A stretch of DNA of 34,754 nucleotides from Microbacterium sp. (GCA_031277885.1 JAITLM010000212.1:1-34754); one strand, 5' to 3'. Positions 17,680-26,483 are shown, counted from the stretch's first letter. The notes: generated by a model from the letters alone, not told the origin. Numbers and translations: made by a program.

Positions 17680-17689
17680 TGCCATAGCA
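17680..17689. promoter_or_regulatory. Imperfect operator site E before the GntR gene
   Basis: TGCCATAGCA differs at one base from TGCTATAGCA and lies 43 bases before the chosen ATG of the GntR gene. It may mediate autoregulation. It is the weakest of the five sites. Confidence 0.45.
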
Positions 17690-17732
17690 TCGGAGGACGG
17701 TGCGCGGAAGCCGCGAACCGCGAGAGGGAGCC

Positions 17733-18413
17733 ATGCGCACGGTGACGGACCAGAACATCGCCGAACAGGTGGCCGACGAGCTGCGCGCCGCGATCCACTC
17801 GGGCGAGCTGATGCCCGGTGAGCGCCTCGTCGAACGGCGTCTCGCGGCGTCGCTCGGCGTCAGTCACATCCCGGTCAGGGAAGCGCTCACCCGCCTCGCC
17901 GAGGAGCGGCTGGTCGTCCGCGAGCCGCGGCGCGGAGCCCGCGTCGCCGAGCTCACGGCCCGGGATCTCGAGGAGATCTCGAGTCTGCGCATCGTGCTCG
18001 AGCAGTTCATGGCGATCCGCGTGCAGCAGCGCTGGAACGAGGCGTCCGCACTCCGGCTGCAGGGGATCCTGGCGGCGATGGACGCGGCCCCGATCGGCGA
18101 CATGGCCGAGGTGCTGCGGCAGGACCGTGCCTTCCACGAGGCCCTCGCCGAACTGTCGGAGCACCGGTTCGTGACCGAGCTGAACGCCCAGCTGCGCGGA
18201 CGCATCGCCGGGTTCATCCATGCCGCCAATGCGGCGCTCCCCCCGGCCGAGCAGGCCGAGCACGTCCGCAGCCACCGGCTCATCTACGAGGCGATCGCCG
18301 GGGGCGACCCCGAGGCCGTGCGGGACGTCATCGCCGCACACGTCACCCAGGCGGTCGACCGGATCGCCCCGCTCACGGGCGGCCGTCCGGAGGCGGGCAC
18401 CGCGGCGGAGTGA
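17733..18413 (+). CDS. GntR family regulator, FCD (FadR-type) subfamily
   Basis: The 226-residue protein has an N-terminal winged helix (about 5-75, with ERRLAASLGVSHIPVREALTRL as the recognition region). An all-helical FCD effector domain (about 80-215) follows, with likely metal or effector ligands Asp131, His135, His181 and His203. FCD regulators commonly sense small carboxylic acids. ATG at 17733 follows GAGAGGGAG; a GTG at 17700 with GGAGG upstream would add 11 residues. It is divergent from the Opp importer operon. The recurring TGCTATAGCA palindromes at 5.8, 11.1 and 17.6 kb are probably its operators, making it the repressor of region 2. Confidence 0.88.
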   Translation: MRTVTDQNIAEQVADELRAAIHSGELMPGERLVERRLAASLGVSHIPVREALTRLAEERLVVREPRRGARVAELTARDLEEISSLRIVLEQFMAIRVQQRWNEASALRLQGILAAMDAAPIGDMAEVLRQDRAFHEALAELSEHRFVTELNAQLRGRIAGFIHAANAALPPAEQAEHVRSHRLIYEAIAGGDPEAVRDVIAAHVTQAVDRIAPLTGGRPEAGTAAE

Positions 18414-18423
18414 CGCGCAGCCC

Positions 18424-19347
18424 TCAGAAGTAGTCCGCCGCCCCGAAATGCCGCACACCGGTGAGGCGGGGCGCCCGTCCCACCGCTCGGGTCATCCCGG
18501 TCGTGTCGGGCACGGGTGCCGCCCTGGGCGCGAACTCCTGCATGATCGCGAGGTCCGCGAGGCGCGCCGGCACGGCGATCTCGCACCGGTCGACGCCGGC
18601 GGCCCGCCAGTCCTCGGCGACCGCGTCCAGCAGCGCCGTGCGGATCCGATCCGGAGCGGCGGAGGGCACGGCGAACTCCACGAGCTCGCCGCGGCCTCCG
18701 CGCACCTCCGCGACGGCGTAGCCGAGCACGGACCCCTCCCGCTCGACGGCGTAGCTGCGCAGGCCTGCGAGCCGCACCTCGGCCATGATCCAGTCGATCT
18801 CGGAACGCGCCGGGGCGAGGACGACGCCCTCGCGGGAGTCCTCGTAGACGCGCCGCCAGCGCGCGCTCGCGCCCGGACGGACCGTGCCGCGGCGCACGTC
18901 CGCACCGCCGGTCGCGCCCGGCGCCTGCCACGGCCCCGCCAGCACCCGCGCCAGGGCGAAGGTCTCGAATCCGCTGGAGCGATAGACGCCGGGGGTCCCG
19001 GTGAACAGCAGCGCCCAGTCCGCGCCGGATCGCCGCGCGGCCGAGAGCGTCGCGGACACCAGACGCCGGGCGACGCCGTGCCCGCGCGCCCGGTCGGCGA
19101 CGGCGACGCTGCCGATGGCGTGCACCTGCGCAAGGCCGCCCGCCTCCTCGCGCAGGTGCTTGATCCGTCCATGGATCGAGCCGACCAGACCCGATGCGTC
19201 CTCCGCGACGATCGTGTGCGCGAACCGCTCGGGATCCGCCTCCCACTGATCGGGCGCGAGCGGGGGCGTGAACGCCTGCGCCCAGAGCGCGGCGAGCGCC
19301 GCGGCATCCCCGGGCGCAGCGGTGCGGATGGTCGGCTCGGCGGTCAT
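18424..19347 (-). CDS. GNAT N-acetyltransferase, Eis-like
   Basis: This 307-residue GNAT protein has the acetyl-CoA motif A at VAVADRARGHGVARRL (RARGHG 86-91) and Tyr122 in GVYRSSGFE, the position of the general acid in Eis-type enzymes. It ends in a C-terminal Phe (AADYF); in Eis the terminal carboxylate acts as base. It is about 100 residues shorter than mycobacterial Eis, so the C-terminal SCP2-like part is reduced or absent. The start overlaps the stop of the beta-helix gene by four bases, making it the last gene of the leftward region 3 operon. It may acetylate an amino sugar or a protein amine; the acceptor is unknown. Confidence 0.75.
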   Translation of the reverse strand: MTAEPTIRTAAPGDAAALAALWAQAFTPPLAPDQWEADPERFAHTIVAEDASGLVGSIHGRIKHLREEAGGLAQVHAIGSVAVADRARGHGVARRLVSATLSAARRSGADWALLFTGTPGVYRSSGFETFALARVLAGPWQAPGATGGADVRRGTVRPGASARWRRVYEDSREGVVLAPARSEIDWIMAEVRLAGLRSYAVEREGSVLGYAVAEVRGGRGELVEFAVPSAAPDRIRTALLDAVAEDWRAAGVDRCEIAVPARLADLAIMQEFAPRAAPVPDTTGMTRAVGRAPRLTGVRHFGAADYF

Positions 19348-21476
19348 ACGACGACGTTCCCGGAGAGCACCACGTTCGCGGCCTCCTGCGGCATCGTGCG
19401 CTTCACACCGCTCTCGACGTTGCCCGAGTGCAGCAGCGTGCTCTTGTCCCCGAAGCCGTCGGCCGGGAGCTCGAGCGCACCGCCGACGAACCGGCAGCCC
19501 GTCGCCCGGTAGTGATTGACGCCGGATCCGAGCGACACGTGCGTGCCGTCGCCGGTGAAGGTGCTGTCGCCGAGGAGGACCGTGAGATCGCCGGCGCCGC
19601 TGCGCGAGAGTCCCGCCCCCTTCGTCGTCGACAGCACGGTTCCGCCGAGGACCTCGACGGCCTGCGGATCCTTGCCCGCCGCGTCGATCCGCACGTCGTC
19701 GAGATCGGTCCCGTCGATGCGGAGCCGTGCGGAGAGCGTGCCGAAGGCGGCGTCGCGGTCTCCCCCGGCGAGCCGTCCGCCGCGGAACGTCACCGCGCCG
19801 GCGCCGCCGATCCGCATCCCGTTCACGCCGGAGAGGACGGTGTCGACGAACGTGACCGGAACCGTGACGGAGGCGTTCGTGAGGTCCCCCGCCGCGGCGA
19901 ACGCGAAGTCCGACGCCTCGATCACGGTCGGACGCTTCGACGCGCTCGAGGACTGCGTGATGACGAGGGTGTCGGTCGCGGAGCAGCCGCGCAGCTGGGC
20001 GCCGTCCGCGTTGATCCAGAGCATCCCGGATCCGTCCAGCCCCTTCTTGCCGATCACGCGGACGTCCTCGAGGGTGAGGTCGGTGACCTTGACCCGCGCC
20101 ACGAACCACGAGCAGACGTGCTTGCGGACGGTGATGCGCTTGGCGGCGGATCCCCAGGCGGCGCCCGAGTTCGCGAAGGTCATCAGACCCGAGTTGCCCA
20201 CATAGGTCAGGTCGTGCTCGTACTGGCCGTGCGTCACGAACGGCCCCTGGTCGTCGCCGTCGCCGTGGCAGTTCTCGACCAGGCAGTAGGCGCTCGCGGT
20301 GAAGTCGTTCAGGTGCCGCGCGTTCGAGGTGTGGCTGTTCGCGACATATCCGTAGAGGCAGTAGATCTGCTGGGTCAGATAGCCCGCGCCGCCCCAGGTC
20401 ACCGAGGTGGGGTTCTTCAGGGAGCAGTTCTCCGTCGTGTACGAGGTGTTCCAGCGACGCATGATGAGCGGCCAGAACGTTGCGGTGCCGTCGATGCGGT
20501 CGACGTCGCAGCGCACCGCGTACTCGAAGGCCAGCGGGTGGGATCCGGTGAACTCGTCCGTGCCCTTCCCGAGGAACCGGAGGCGCGAGACGACCACGTC
20601 CTGCACCGGCTTGATGTGCCGCCAGGTGATCGACCGGTCGGATCCGAGCGGCCAGCCGATCTGGTAGTTGATGCGCACATGGGATCCGTCCACGATCTGC
20701 GTCACCTGGACGAGCTTCTGCAGCTCGCGCTCCCAGCGGCCGGAGCGCGCGTTCACCTCGGCCGCGTACCACTCGCCGACGGCGAAGAACGAGGAGTCGC
20801 CCACCGGCAGCACGTCGGCGAGGTCGGGGACGTCCTCGCCGAGCGCGGCCGTGTGCTCCTCCCCCGTGGCCTCGCCGCAGAAGTACATGACCGCCGCGAA
20901 CGGATCGTCCTTGCCGGCGTTCTCGATCCCCTCCGTCGTCATCAGGTGGTCGCCGAAGTCGAAGGCGATGCCGGAGCGGCCGAACTTGTGCCTGCGCACG
21001 AAGTTGAGATCGGTGTGCGCCTCGATGCGCACCACCGCGGCGTCGCCGACCAGGGCGTCGAGCGCGTCGTCGGCCGGCGTCTCGGGGCCGAAGATCCCGA
21101 AGGCCCGGAAGTCGACCGTGCCGGCGTGGACGCGCGCCCACACGGCACCGCCCTTGCCCGGCACGACCGTGCCGCCGTTCGCCGCCGGCGGATCCGCGGT
21201 GATGCAGCGGAAGAGACCGCCGCCGCCATCGCCCGGGCGGGCGTAGCCGGCCACGGCGACGATGTCATCGGCCTTGGCGTTCAGCGATGCGAGCGCCGCG
21301 ACGGTCGCGGCCGACGCCGCATCCCGTGCCGTCGGCACCGTCACGGCGTTCGCCGGGGCGGCGGTTGCGACGGCGGTCAGGCCGCCCATCGCGGCGGCCC
21401 CGAATCCTGCGAGCACGAGACGGCGGGACCGTCCCTCGGCCCTCTGCACGCTGTCCTGCGGAATCGTGTCGGTCAT
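19344..21476 (-). CDS. Tat-exported right-handed beta-helix protein, tailspike/pectate-lyase-like
   Basis: The 710-residue protein starts with a twin-arginine signal: SRRLVLAGFG with Arg18-Arg19, a hydrophobic stretch and likely cleavage after ANA44. Then comes a segment resembling the N-terminal block of phage tailspikes and pectate-lyase-3 proteins: VAVAGYARPGDGGGGLF, later NGGTVV, then GAVWARV and VDFRAFGIFG. The remainder is a long series of short beta-strand turns rich in Gly, Asn, Val and Asp, typical of a parallel beta-helix. It probably binds or cleaves a polysaccharide outside the membrane, supplying substrate for the importer in the same operon. Catalytic residues cannot be assigned. 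Both ends are four-base gene overlaps. Confidence 0.7.
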   Translation of the reverse strand: MTDTIPQDSVQRAEGRSRRLVLAGFGAAAMGGLTAVATAAPANAVTVPTARDAASAATVAALASLNAKADDIVAVAGYARPGDGGGGLFRCITADPPAANGGTVVPGKGGAVWARVHAGTVDFRAFGIFGPETPADDALDALVGDAAVVRIEAHTDLNFVRRHKFGRSGIAFDFGDHLMTTEGIENAGKDDPFAAVMYFCGEATGEEHTAALGEDVPDLADVLPVGDSSFFAVGEWYAAEVNARSGRWERELQKLVQVTQIVDGSHVRINYQIGWPLGSDRSITWRHIKPVQDVVVSRLRFLGKGTDEFTGSHPLAFEYAVRCDVDRIDGTATFWPLIMRRWNTSYTTENCSLKNPTSVTWGGAGYLTQQIYCLYGYVANSHTSNARHLNDFTASAYCLVENCHGDGDDQGPFVTHGQYEHDLTYVGNSGLMTFANSGAAWGSAAKRITVRKHVCSWFVARVKVTDLTLEDVRVIGKKGLDGSGMLWINADGAQLRGCSATDTLVITQSSSASKRPTVIEASDFAFAAAGDLTNASVTVPVTFVDTVLSGVNGMRIGGAGAVTFRGGRLAGGDRDAAFGTLSARLRIDGTDLDDVRIDAAGKDPQAVEVLGGTVLSTTKGAGLSRSGAGDLTVLLGDSTFTGDGTHVSLGSGVNHYRATGCRFVGGALELPADGFGDKSTLLHSGNVESGVKRTMPQEAANVVLSGNVVV

Positions 21477-22453
21477 GTCGTCTCACTTCCGGCGTCATCG
21501 CCATCGGTGCGGGCGTGCCCGCGTGGAAGGCGCGGTTCTGCGCCCGTCTCTCTCCCCAGGAATCCTTCGTCTCGGCGGGCCGCCTCGGCGGCGGCGATCG
21601 CGTTGCGGTACACGGCGGAGGTGCGCGACGGATCGACCGGCACGACACCGCGGGCCAGGGCGCACACGGCGTCGGCCGTGGCTCCGTAGCCGAGACCGTC
21701 CGCGTCATCCGGCAGGACCAGCTCGCGCATGCCCTGGTCCGTCCAGACCCGCACGGCGTAGCGGTCGGCGCCGCCGACGCCCGCGATCGTCACCGACACG
21801 GGGACCCCGTCGACCACGGCGTGCACGGAACCCAGCAGCTCGGAGGCGGTCCGCGAAACCCCTGTCGTGCGCACGGCGGAGCGGATCTCCGCCCGCCCGC
21901 CGGGGAGGACGACGTCGAGCATCTCCCAGGCGTGCACGCCGATGTTGACGAGCGTCCCGCCCGCCCCGGACGGCTCGTCCTGCCAGCGCCGGTCGGCGGC
22001 GAGGAAGCCCGCGATGTCGTGCTGCGCGTGCACCTCGACGGCATGCACGCGCTCGCCACGGAGGGTCGTCGCGAACGTCCCGAGACCCGGCGCGAAGCGC
22101 AGCACCGAGGACGTGAACCGCGCTCCGGTCGGCAGCGCGTCCCAGCGCGCGAGTCCGGCGGCGTCGGCGGCGATCGTCTTGTTCGCGAAGACCGGGATCC
22201 CCGCCGCGGCGCACGCCCCGGCGACCTCGGCGGCGCGCGACGTGCGCGGCGTCGCCACCACGACGTCGGGGTTCAGCGCGAGCAGATCCGCGAGTCCGGG
22301 GAGCTCCGGTGCTCCGAACCGGGCGGAGAAGTCCCTGCGGCGCTCCGGATCGTCCCGGTCCCAGACGCCCGTGATCTTGGCGCCACGGGCGACGAGCCCC
22401 GCGGCGTCGGAGAACGGGTGCGAATGCGCGACCCCGGCGAACGCGACCCGCAT
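21473..22453 (-). CDS. Gfo/Idh/MocA family oxidoreductase, atypical
   Basis: A 326-residue protein of the Gfo/Idh/MocA type, in which an N-terminal Rossmann domain is followed by an alpha/beta sheet domain. The dinucleotide loop is unusual: FAGVAHSHPF (residues 6-14) replaces GxGxxG. The usual EKP is NKT at 91-93, keeping only the Lys. His in GGTLVNIGVHAWEML matches the catalytic His. Members oxidise or reduce sugars and cyclitols with NAD(P). It starts 3 bases after the hydroxyacid dehydrogenase stop and overlaps the beta-helix gene by four bases. The substrate is unknown, and the altered motifs leave open a changed cofactor mode. Confidence 0.8.
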   Translation of the reverse strand: MRVAFAGVAHSHPFSDAAGLVARGAKITGVWDRDDPERRRDFSARFGAPELPGLADLLALNPDVVVATPRTSRAAEVAGACAAAGIPVFANKTIAADAAGLARWDALPTGARFTSSVLRFAPGLGTFATTLRGERVHAVEVHAQHDIAGFLAADRRWQDEPSGAGGTLVNIGVHAWEMLDVVLPGGRAEIRSAVRTTGVSRTASELLGSVHAVVDGVPVSVTIAGVGGADRYAVRVWTDQGMRELVLPDDADGLGYGATADAVCALARGVVPVDPSRTSAVYRNAIAAAEAARRDEGFLGRETGAEPRLPRGHARTDGDDAGSETT

Positions 22454-22456
22454 GGG

Positions 22457-23458
22457 TCAGGCCATCAGGGCGAGCCGGTCGCGCGTGACGCCGTGCTGCA
22501 GCGGCCGCCCTGCCGCGAACGCCTCGACCTCGTCGGCGACGATCCTGCCCTGCTCCAGCCGGCCTTCGACCGTTCCCGCCGCCCGATGCGGGGTCAGCAG
22601 GGCGTTCGGAAGGGTGCGCAGCATGTCGGCCGCCGGAAGCGGCTCCTCATCGAAGACGTCCAGCGCCGCGGAGATCCTGCCCGTGCGGAGCTCGGCCTCG
22701 AGGGCGGCTCCGTCGACCAGCCACGAGCGTGCGGTGTTGACCAGGCCGGCCCCGTCCGGCATGAGCGCGAGCTCGCGGGCGCCGATCATCCGGTGCGTCT
22801 CGGGAAGGGTCGGCGCGTGCAGAGCGACGATCCTGGCGCGGCGGAGTGCGTCGTCGAGTTCGGCCTTCTCCGCCCCCAGCGCCTCCGCGTCGGCGGCGCC
22901 GACCGTCGGGTCGACGAGCAGCGGGCTGGCGCCGAGCGCGCGGATCAGCGTGAGGTAGGCGCGTCCCGTGCGGGAGGCCCCGATCACGGCGATCGGCGCC
23001 CCCAGGATCTGATGCTGCGCGCCCACGGCCGGGTCGTACCAGCCGCTCCGCTCGCGGAGTGCGAGCGACATCTCCGGGATCCGGTGCAGGAGGGCGAGCG
23101 TGAAGGCCAGCGAGACCTCCGCCACGGGACGGGCCATCGCCTCGCCGGCCTGCGTGATCCTGACCCCGCGGGCGAACAGCTCATCGGTGACGAAGGGCTT
23201 GACCGTGGCGCCGGTGTGCGCCACCAGCCCGAGCCGCGGCATCCGGTCCAGCACGGCGGCGTCGAAGGGGGGCGCGCCCCAGCTGGTGACGACGATCCGC
23301 GTGCCGCTCGGATCGGGGACGTCGACGAGCCGGTCCACGCGGAGGTACTCGCCGCCGAGAGCCGCCGCCGTCGCCCGCAGCCGCGCCTCGTCCTCCACGG
23401 AGAAGAACTCCGCCATCAGGTCGGTGCCGACCACCGCCACGAGGATCGGGGAGGTCAT
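22457..23458 (-). CDS. 2-hydroxyacid dehydrogenase family protein
   Basis: This 333-residue D-isomer-specific 2-hydroxyacid dehydrogenase keeps the catalytic Arg244 (NTARSWLVD), Glu272 (DVFDEEPLP) and His291 (TPHRAAGT). The nucleotide loop reads GASRTG at 160-165, with Ser replacing the middle glycine. ATG at 23458 overlaps the stop of the DHDPS-family gene; an in-frame ATG three codons earlier is less likely. It probably interconverts a 2-keto acid and a 2-hydroxy acid within the sugar pathway of region 3. It is not close in sequence to the hydroxyacid dehydrogenase of region 2. Confidence 0.83.
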   Translation of the reverse strand: MTSPILVAVVGTDLMAEFFSVEDEARLRATAAALGGEYLRVDRLVDVPDPSGTRIVVTSWGAPPFDAAVLDRMPRLGLVAHTGATVKPFVTDELFARGVRITQAGEAMARPVAEVSLAFTLALLHRIPEMSLALRERSGWYDPAVGAQHQILGAPIAVIGASRTGRAYLTLIRALGASPLLVDPTVGAADAEALGAEKAELDDALRRARIVALHAPTLPETHRMIGARELALMPDGAGLVNTARSWLVDGAALEAELRTGRISAALDVFDEEPLPAADMLRTLPNALLTPHRAAGTVEGRLEQGRIVADEVEAFAAGRPLQHGVTRDRLALMA

Positions 23459-24519
23459 CGCAGCCACTCCTCACGATGGGCCGCGATGAACGCGTCGTCG
23501 TTGAGCTCCGGGTAGTCCCGGCGCACGCGGGCGATCTCCTCGGCCTGGCCCGGCGAGAGCCCTTCCGCGGGGTCCAGGCACCAGATGCCCTCCAGCAGCC
23601 CCTGCTGGCGCAGCATCTCGTGCACGCCGGCGATGACGCCGTGGAAGTCGTTCCCCGGGTCGAACACCGCCTGGTTCACGTCGACGAGATCCGATGCCAT
23701 CCGGCCGAGCGCGGCGTAGGCCGCGACGTCTCCGCCGGCCGCCTCCCGCGACAGGTCCAGCACCGAGACCGCCGCGCGCGTGCCGACCGCCCACTGGCCG
23801 AGCAGCCCCCCGACGAATCGCAGCGTGCGCGGCCCGTCCGGCGAGGCGACGTGGAACTCCGAGAGCAGATCCGCGACGATCGCATCGTCGTTCCCGGTGT
23901 ACAGCGCGATCTCGTCCGCCCGACCTGAGGCGGCGACGCCCCGCACCAGTTCGAGGGTGCGGTAGCGGTCGAACGGGGCGGCCTTGACCGCCACGACCGA
24001 GGGGATGGATGCGAACTCGCGCCAGAACGCGCGGTCGAGCACGGGCCCGCCGATCGCCGTCTGCAGGTAGAAGCCGACCACGGGGAGCACCTCGCCGACC
24101 GCCCGCGCCCGCTCCAGCAGCGCGCGCTCGTCGGCACCGGCGACCCGCGGGCTGACCAGCACGGCGTCGTAGCCGAGAGACCGGGCGAGCTCGGCCTCGG
24201 CGACCGCCTGCCCCGTGCCGCCCGCGACCCCGGCGATCCGGACCACGTCGGGATCCCCGTGCGCGTCGAGCTCCTCGGCGGCGAGCGCGAGCACCGGCTC
24301 GAACAGCGCATGCTCGGGATCGCGGATCTCGAACTGGGTCGTGTGCACGCCGACCGCGACACCGCCGGCGCCTGCGGCGAGGTAGTAGCGGGTGAGCGCG
24401 CGCTGACGCCGCTCATCGAGCCGGCGGGTGGCGGTCAGCGCGAGCGGATGAGCGGGGATCACGGCGCCGCGTGCGAGCGTGCGGGCCGCCTCCTCACGCA
24501 GCGCGGGGACGGCCGCCAT
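23455..24519 (-). CDS. Dihydrodipicolinate synthase (DapA/NAL) family lyase
   Basis: The 354-residue TIM-barrel protein of the DHDPS/N-acetylneuraminate-lyase superfamily has Schiff-base Lys179 in VVAVKAAPFDRY and Tyr151 in VVGFYLQTAIGG. It is some 50 residues longer than DapA. Superfamily members perform reversible aldol cleavage of 2-keto acids, or dehydration of 2-keto-3-deoxy compounds. In this operon it is the natural candidate for the carbon-carbon cleaving step, giving pyruvate and an aldehyde, rather than lysine synthesis. It overlaps the hydroxyacid dehydrogenase gene by four bases and the epimerase-like gene by one (TGATG). Confidence 0.83.
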   Translation of the reverse strand: MAAVPALREEAARTLARGAVIPAHPLALTATRRLDERRQRALTRYYLAAGAGGVAVGVHTTQFEIRDPEHALFEPVLALAAEELDAHGDPDVVRIAGVAGGTGQAVAEAELARSLGYDAVLVSPRVAGADERALLERARAVGEVLPVVGFYLQTAIGGPVLDRAFWREFASIPSVVAVKAAPFDRYRTLELVRGVAASGRADEIALYTGNDDAIVADLLSEFHVASPDGPRTLRFVGGLLGQWAVGTRAAVSVLDLSREAAGGDVAAYAALGRMASDLVDVNQAVFDPGNDFHGVIAGVHEMLRQQGLLEGIWCLDPAEGLSPGQAEEIARVRRDYPELNDDAFIAAHREEWLR

Positions 24520-25553
24520 CAGAAGCGCCCGTCCCGGACGGCCCATTTGGTGGGCTTCGCCGACATCGGGTGCCCGGCCTCGATCCAGGCCGCCTGCAGC
24601 TCGATGAGCCTGTCGGCCGAGGCCGACGGGTAGCCGAACAGCGCCATACAGCGCCGGGAGTCGTTCAGCAGCGCGGTCGGCTGCGGATCGTCGACGAGGT
24701 GCACCTCGCGTCCGAGGAGCGCGCCGAACCGCTGAGCGACCGCGGCGACGCTGAGCGTCTCGGGGCCGGTGAGGTTCACGGTGAACACGTCGGAGGAGGC
24801 ATGGCCGAGACTGCGCAGCACCACCTCGTTGGCGTAGCCCTGCCAGATCACGTTGACGTTCGCGGTCGCGACCGAGACCGGCTGCCCGGCGTGCACGGCG
24901 CTCCCGACGTCGGCGAGCACTCCGTAGCGGAGATCGATCGCGTAGTTCAGCCGGACGATGGAGATCCGCGTCCCGCGCTCCTGCGCGCCGAACTCGAACA
25001 CGCGCTCGCGCCCGAGACAAGACTGCGCGTACTCCCCGATCGGCGCCGGCGCGACGTCTTCCGTGGCGCCGCCGGACGACGCAGGAAGGAACGGGTAGAC
25101 GTTGCCGGTCGACATCACGGCGATCGCGCTGTCCCGGTAGCGCCGCGCCACCCGGTCGGGGAGCGCGGCGTTCACCTCCCATGCCCAGGACGGGCTGGTG
25201 GCGGCGCCGAACTTCGCCCCGACCATGAACACGACGTGGGGCGCGTCGGGGAGCCCGGCGAAGTCGTCGTTCTCGATGAGGTCGAAGGGCACGACCCGCA
25301 CGCCGGCATCCTCGAGCCGGCGGCGGACCGCGGCGTCGCCGAAGCGCGAGACCGCGTGCACCTGATCCCCGGTGCGTCCGGCGGCGTCGAGTCCGCGCCG
25401 CGCGAGCACGGCGAGCGTCGGACCCATCTTGCCGCCGGCGCCGAGGATGACCAGATCGCCGGCCCCCTTCGCGAGATCGGCCACGAGGGCCGGGCTCGGG
25501 GTGGTGAGCGCGTCTTCCAGCTCGGTCTCGCCGGAGAATGCCTGAGGTGTCAC
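24519..25553 (-). CDS. NAD-dependent epimerase/dehydratase-like extended SDR, Lys-less active site
   Basis: A 344-residue extended SDR with Rossmann motif ILGAGGKMG at 36-44, the MSTGNVYPF serine/threonine region at 147-155 and Tyr175 in GEYAQSC. The YxxxK lysine is Cys179, which would cripple classical SDR chemistry unless another residue takes over. The start is GTG at 25553 behind AAAGGA. It lies 39 bases after the permease stop and is coupled to the DHDPS-family gene by a TGATG overlap. It probably binds NAD(P) and a sugar or sugar acid; the reaction is unknown. Confidence 0.78.
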   Translation of the reverse strand: MTPQAFSGETELEDALTTPSPALVADLAKGAGDLVILGAGGKMGPTLAVLARRGLDAAGRTGDQVHAVSRFGDAAVRRRLEDAGVRVVPFDLIENDDFAGLPDAPHVVFMVGAKFGAATSPSWAWEVNAALPDRVARRYRDSAIAVMSTGNVYPFLPASSGGATEDVAPAPIGEYAQSCLGRERVFEFGAQERGTRISIVRLNYAIDLRYGVLADVGSAVHAGQPVSVATANVNVIWQGYANEVVLRSLGHASSDVFTVNLTGPETLSVAAVAQRFGALLGREVHLVDDPQPTALLNDSRRCMALFGYPSASADRLIELQAAWIEAGHPMSAKPTKWAVRDGRF

Positions 25554-25592
25554 GTGTGTGCGTCCTTTCCGAGGTATGTGGGTGCGGGCCGG

Positions 25593-26483
25593 TCAGCCCT
25601 TGATGCCCGTGCCGGTCACGCCTTCCTGCACGTAGCGCTGAGCGATCAGGTACGCGAGGAAGATGGGCGCGAGGGCGACGACGCTGCCGGCGAGCATGGT
25701 GCTGAGCGGCACGTTCTGCTGCTGGAGCGACGAGATGCCGACGGTGAGGGTGAACATCGCGTTGGACTTGCCGATGATGAGCGGCCAGAGGAAGTCGTTC
25801 CAGTGCCAGAGGAACACGAAGATGCCGAGCGTGGCGAGGATGGGCTTGCACAGCGGCAGCACGATCCGCAGGAAGATCCGGAACTCTCCCGCGCCGTCGA
25901 TCCTGGCCGCCTCGAACAGGTCGTCCGGGAGCCCCTGGATGAACTGCCGCATGAGGAACACCGCCTGGGCGTTGGCGAGCGTCGGCAGGATCAGACCCCA
26001 GTAGGTGTCCACCCCGCCGAGCGTCGCCATGAGGAGGAACGTCGGGATGAGCGTCACGTGGAAGGGCACCATGACCATGGCCAGGAAGGACCAGAACATG
26101 ACCTCCTTCCCGGCGAACCGCTTCTTCGCGAACGCGTATCCGGCGAGCGCGGAGAGGAACAGCACGGCGACCACGGAGACGAGGGAGTAGATCAGGGTGT
26201 TGCCGAGCCAGCCGAGGATGTTCTGCCCCGAGAGGACCTTCGTGTAGGCGTCGAAGGAGATATCCGTCCACGGCAGCAGGGATCCGGGCAGCTCGACGAC
26301 CTTGCCGGGTTTCAGACTCAGCACGATCATCGCGTAGAACGGGAAGAAGCTGAAGATGCCCGCGATGGTCAGCCAGATCCACCGCAGCACGACGCCGAGC
26401 CCCGTGGGCTCGAGTGCCCGGTACGAACGGCGGCCTCTCGCCGGGGCCGCACCCTGCGTGCGGGACTGCGTCACAGCGGTCAT
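25593..26483 (-). CDS. Carbohydrate ABC importer permease, MalG-like (CUT1)
   Basis: The 296-residue permease has the MalG-type opening helix FFPFYAMIVLSLKPG, the central GYAFAKKRFAGKE loop and the EAA motif EAARIDGAGEFRIFLRIVLPLCKPILATL. It ends with the typical C-terminal QRYVQEGVTGTGIKG. It pairs with the MalF-like protein encoded just upstream, whose stop it overlaps by four bases. No ATPase gene is in the operon, so a shared MsiK-type ATPase encoded elsewhere, as in other actinobacterial CUT1 systems, is likely. Substrates of this class are usually di- or oligosaccharides. Confidence 0.92.
   Translation of the reverse strand: MTAVTQSRTQGAAPARGRRSYRALEPTGLGVVLRWIWLTIAGIFSFFPFYAMIVLSLKPGKVVELPGSLLPWTDISFDAYTKVLSGQNILGWLGNTLIYSLVSVVAVLFLSALAGYAFAKKRFAGKEVMFWSFLAMVMVPFHVTLIPTFLLMATLGGVDTYWGLILPTLANAQAVFLMRQFIQGLPDDLFEAARIDGAGEFRIFLRIVLPLCKPILATLGIFVFLWHWNDFLWPLIIGKSNAMFTLTVGISSLQQQNVPLSTMLAGSVVALAPIFLAYLIAQRYVQEGVTGTGIKG

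Noticed and set aside
23455..24519. Housekeeping dapA for lysine synthesis
   Set aside because: It is longer than DapA, has a different Tyr/Lys sequence context (GFYLQTAIGG, KAAPFDRY) and is embedded in a sugar-uptake operon.
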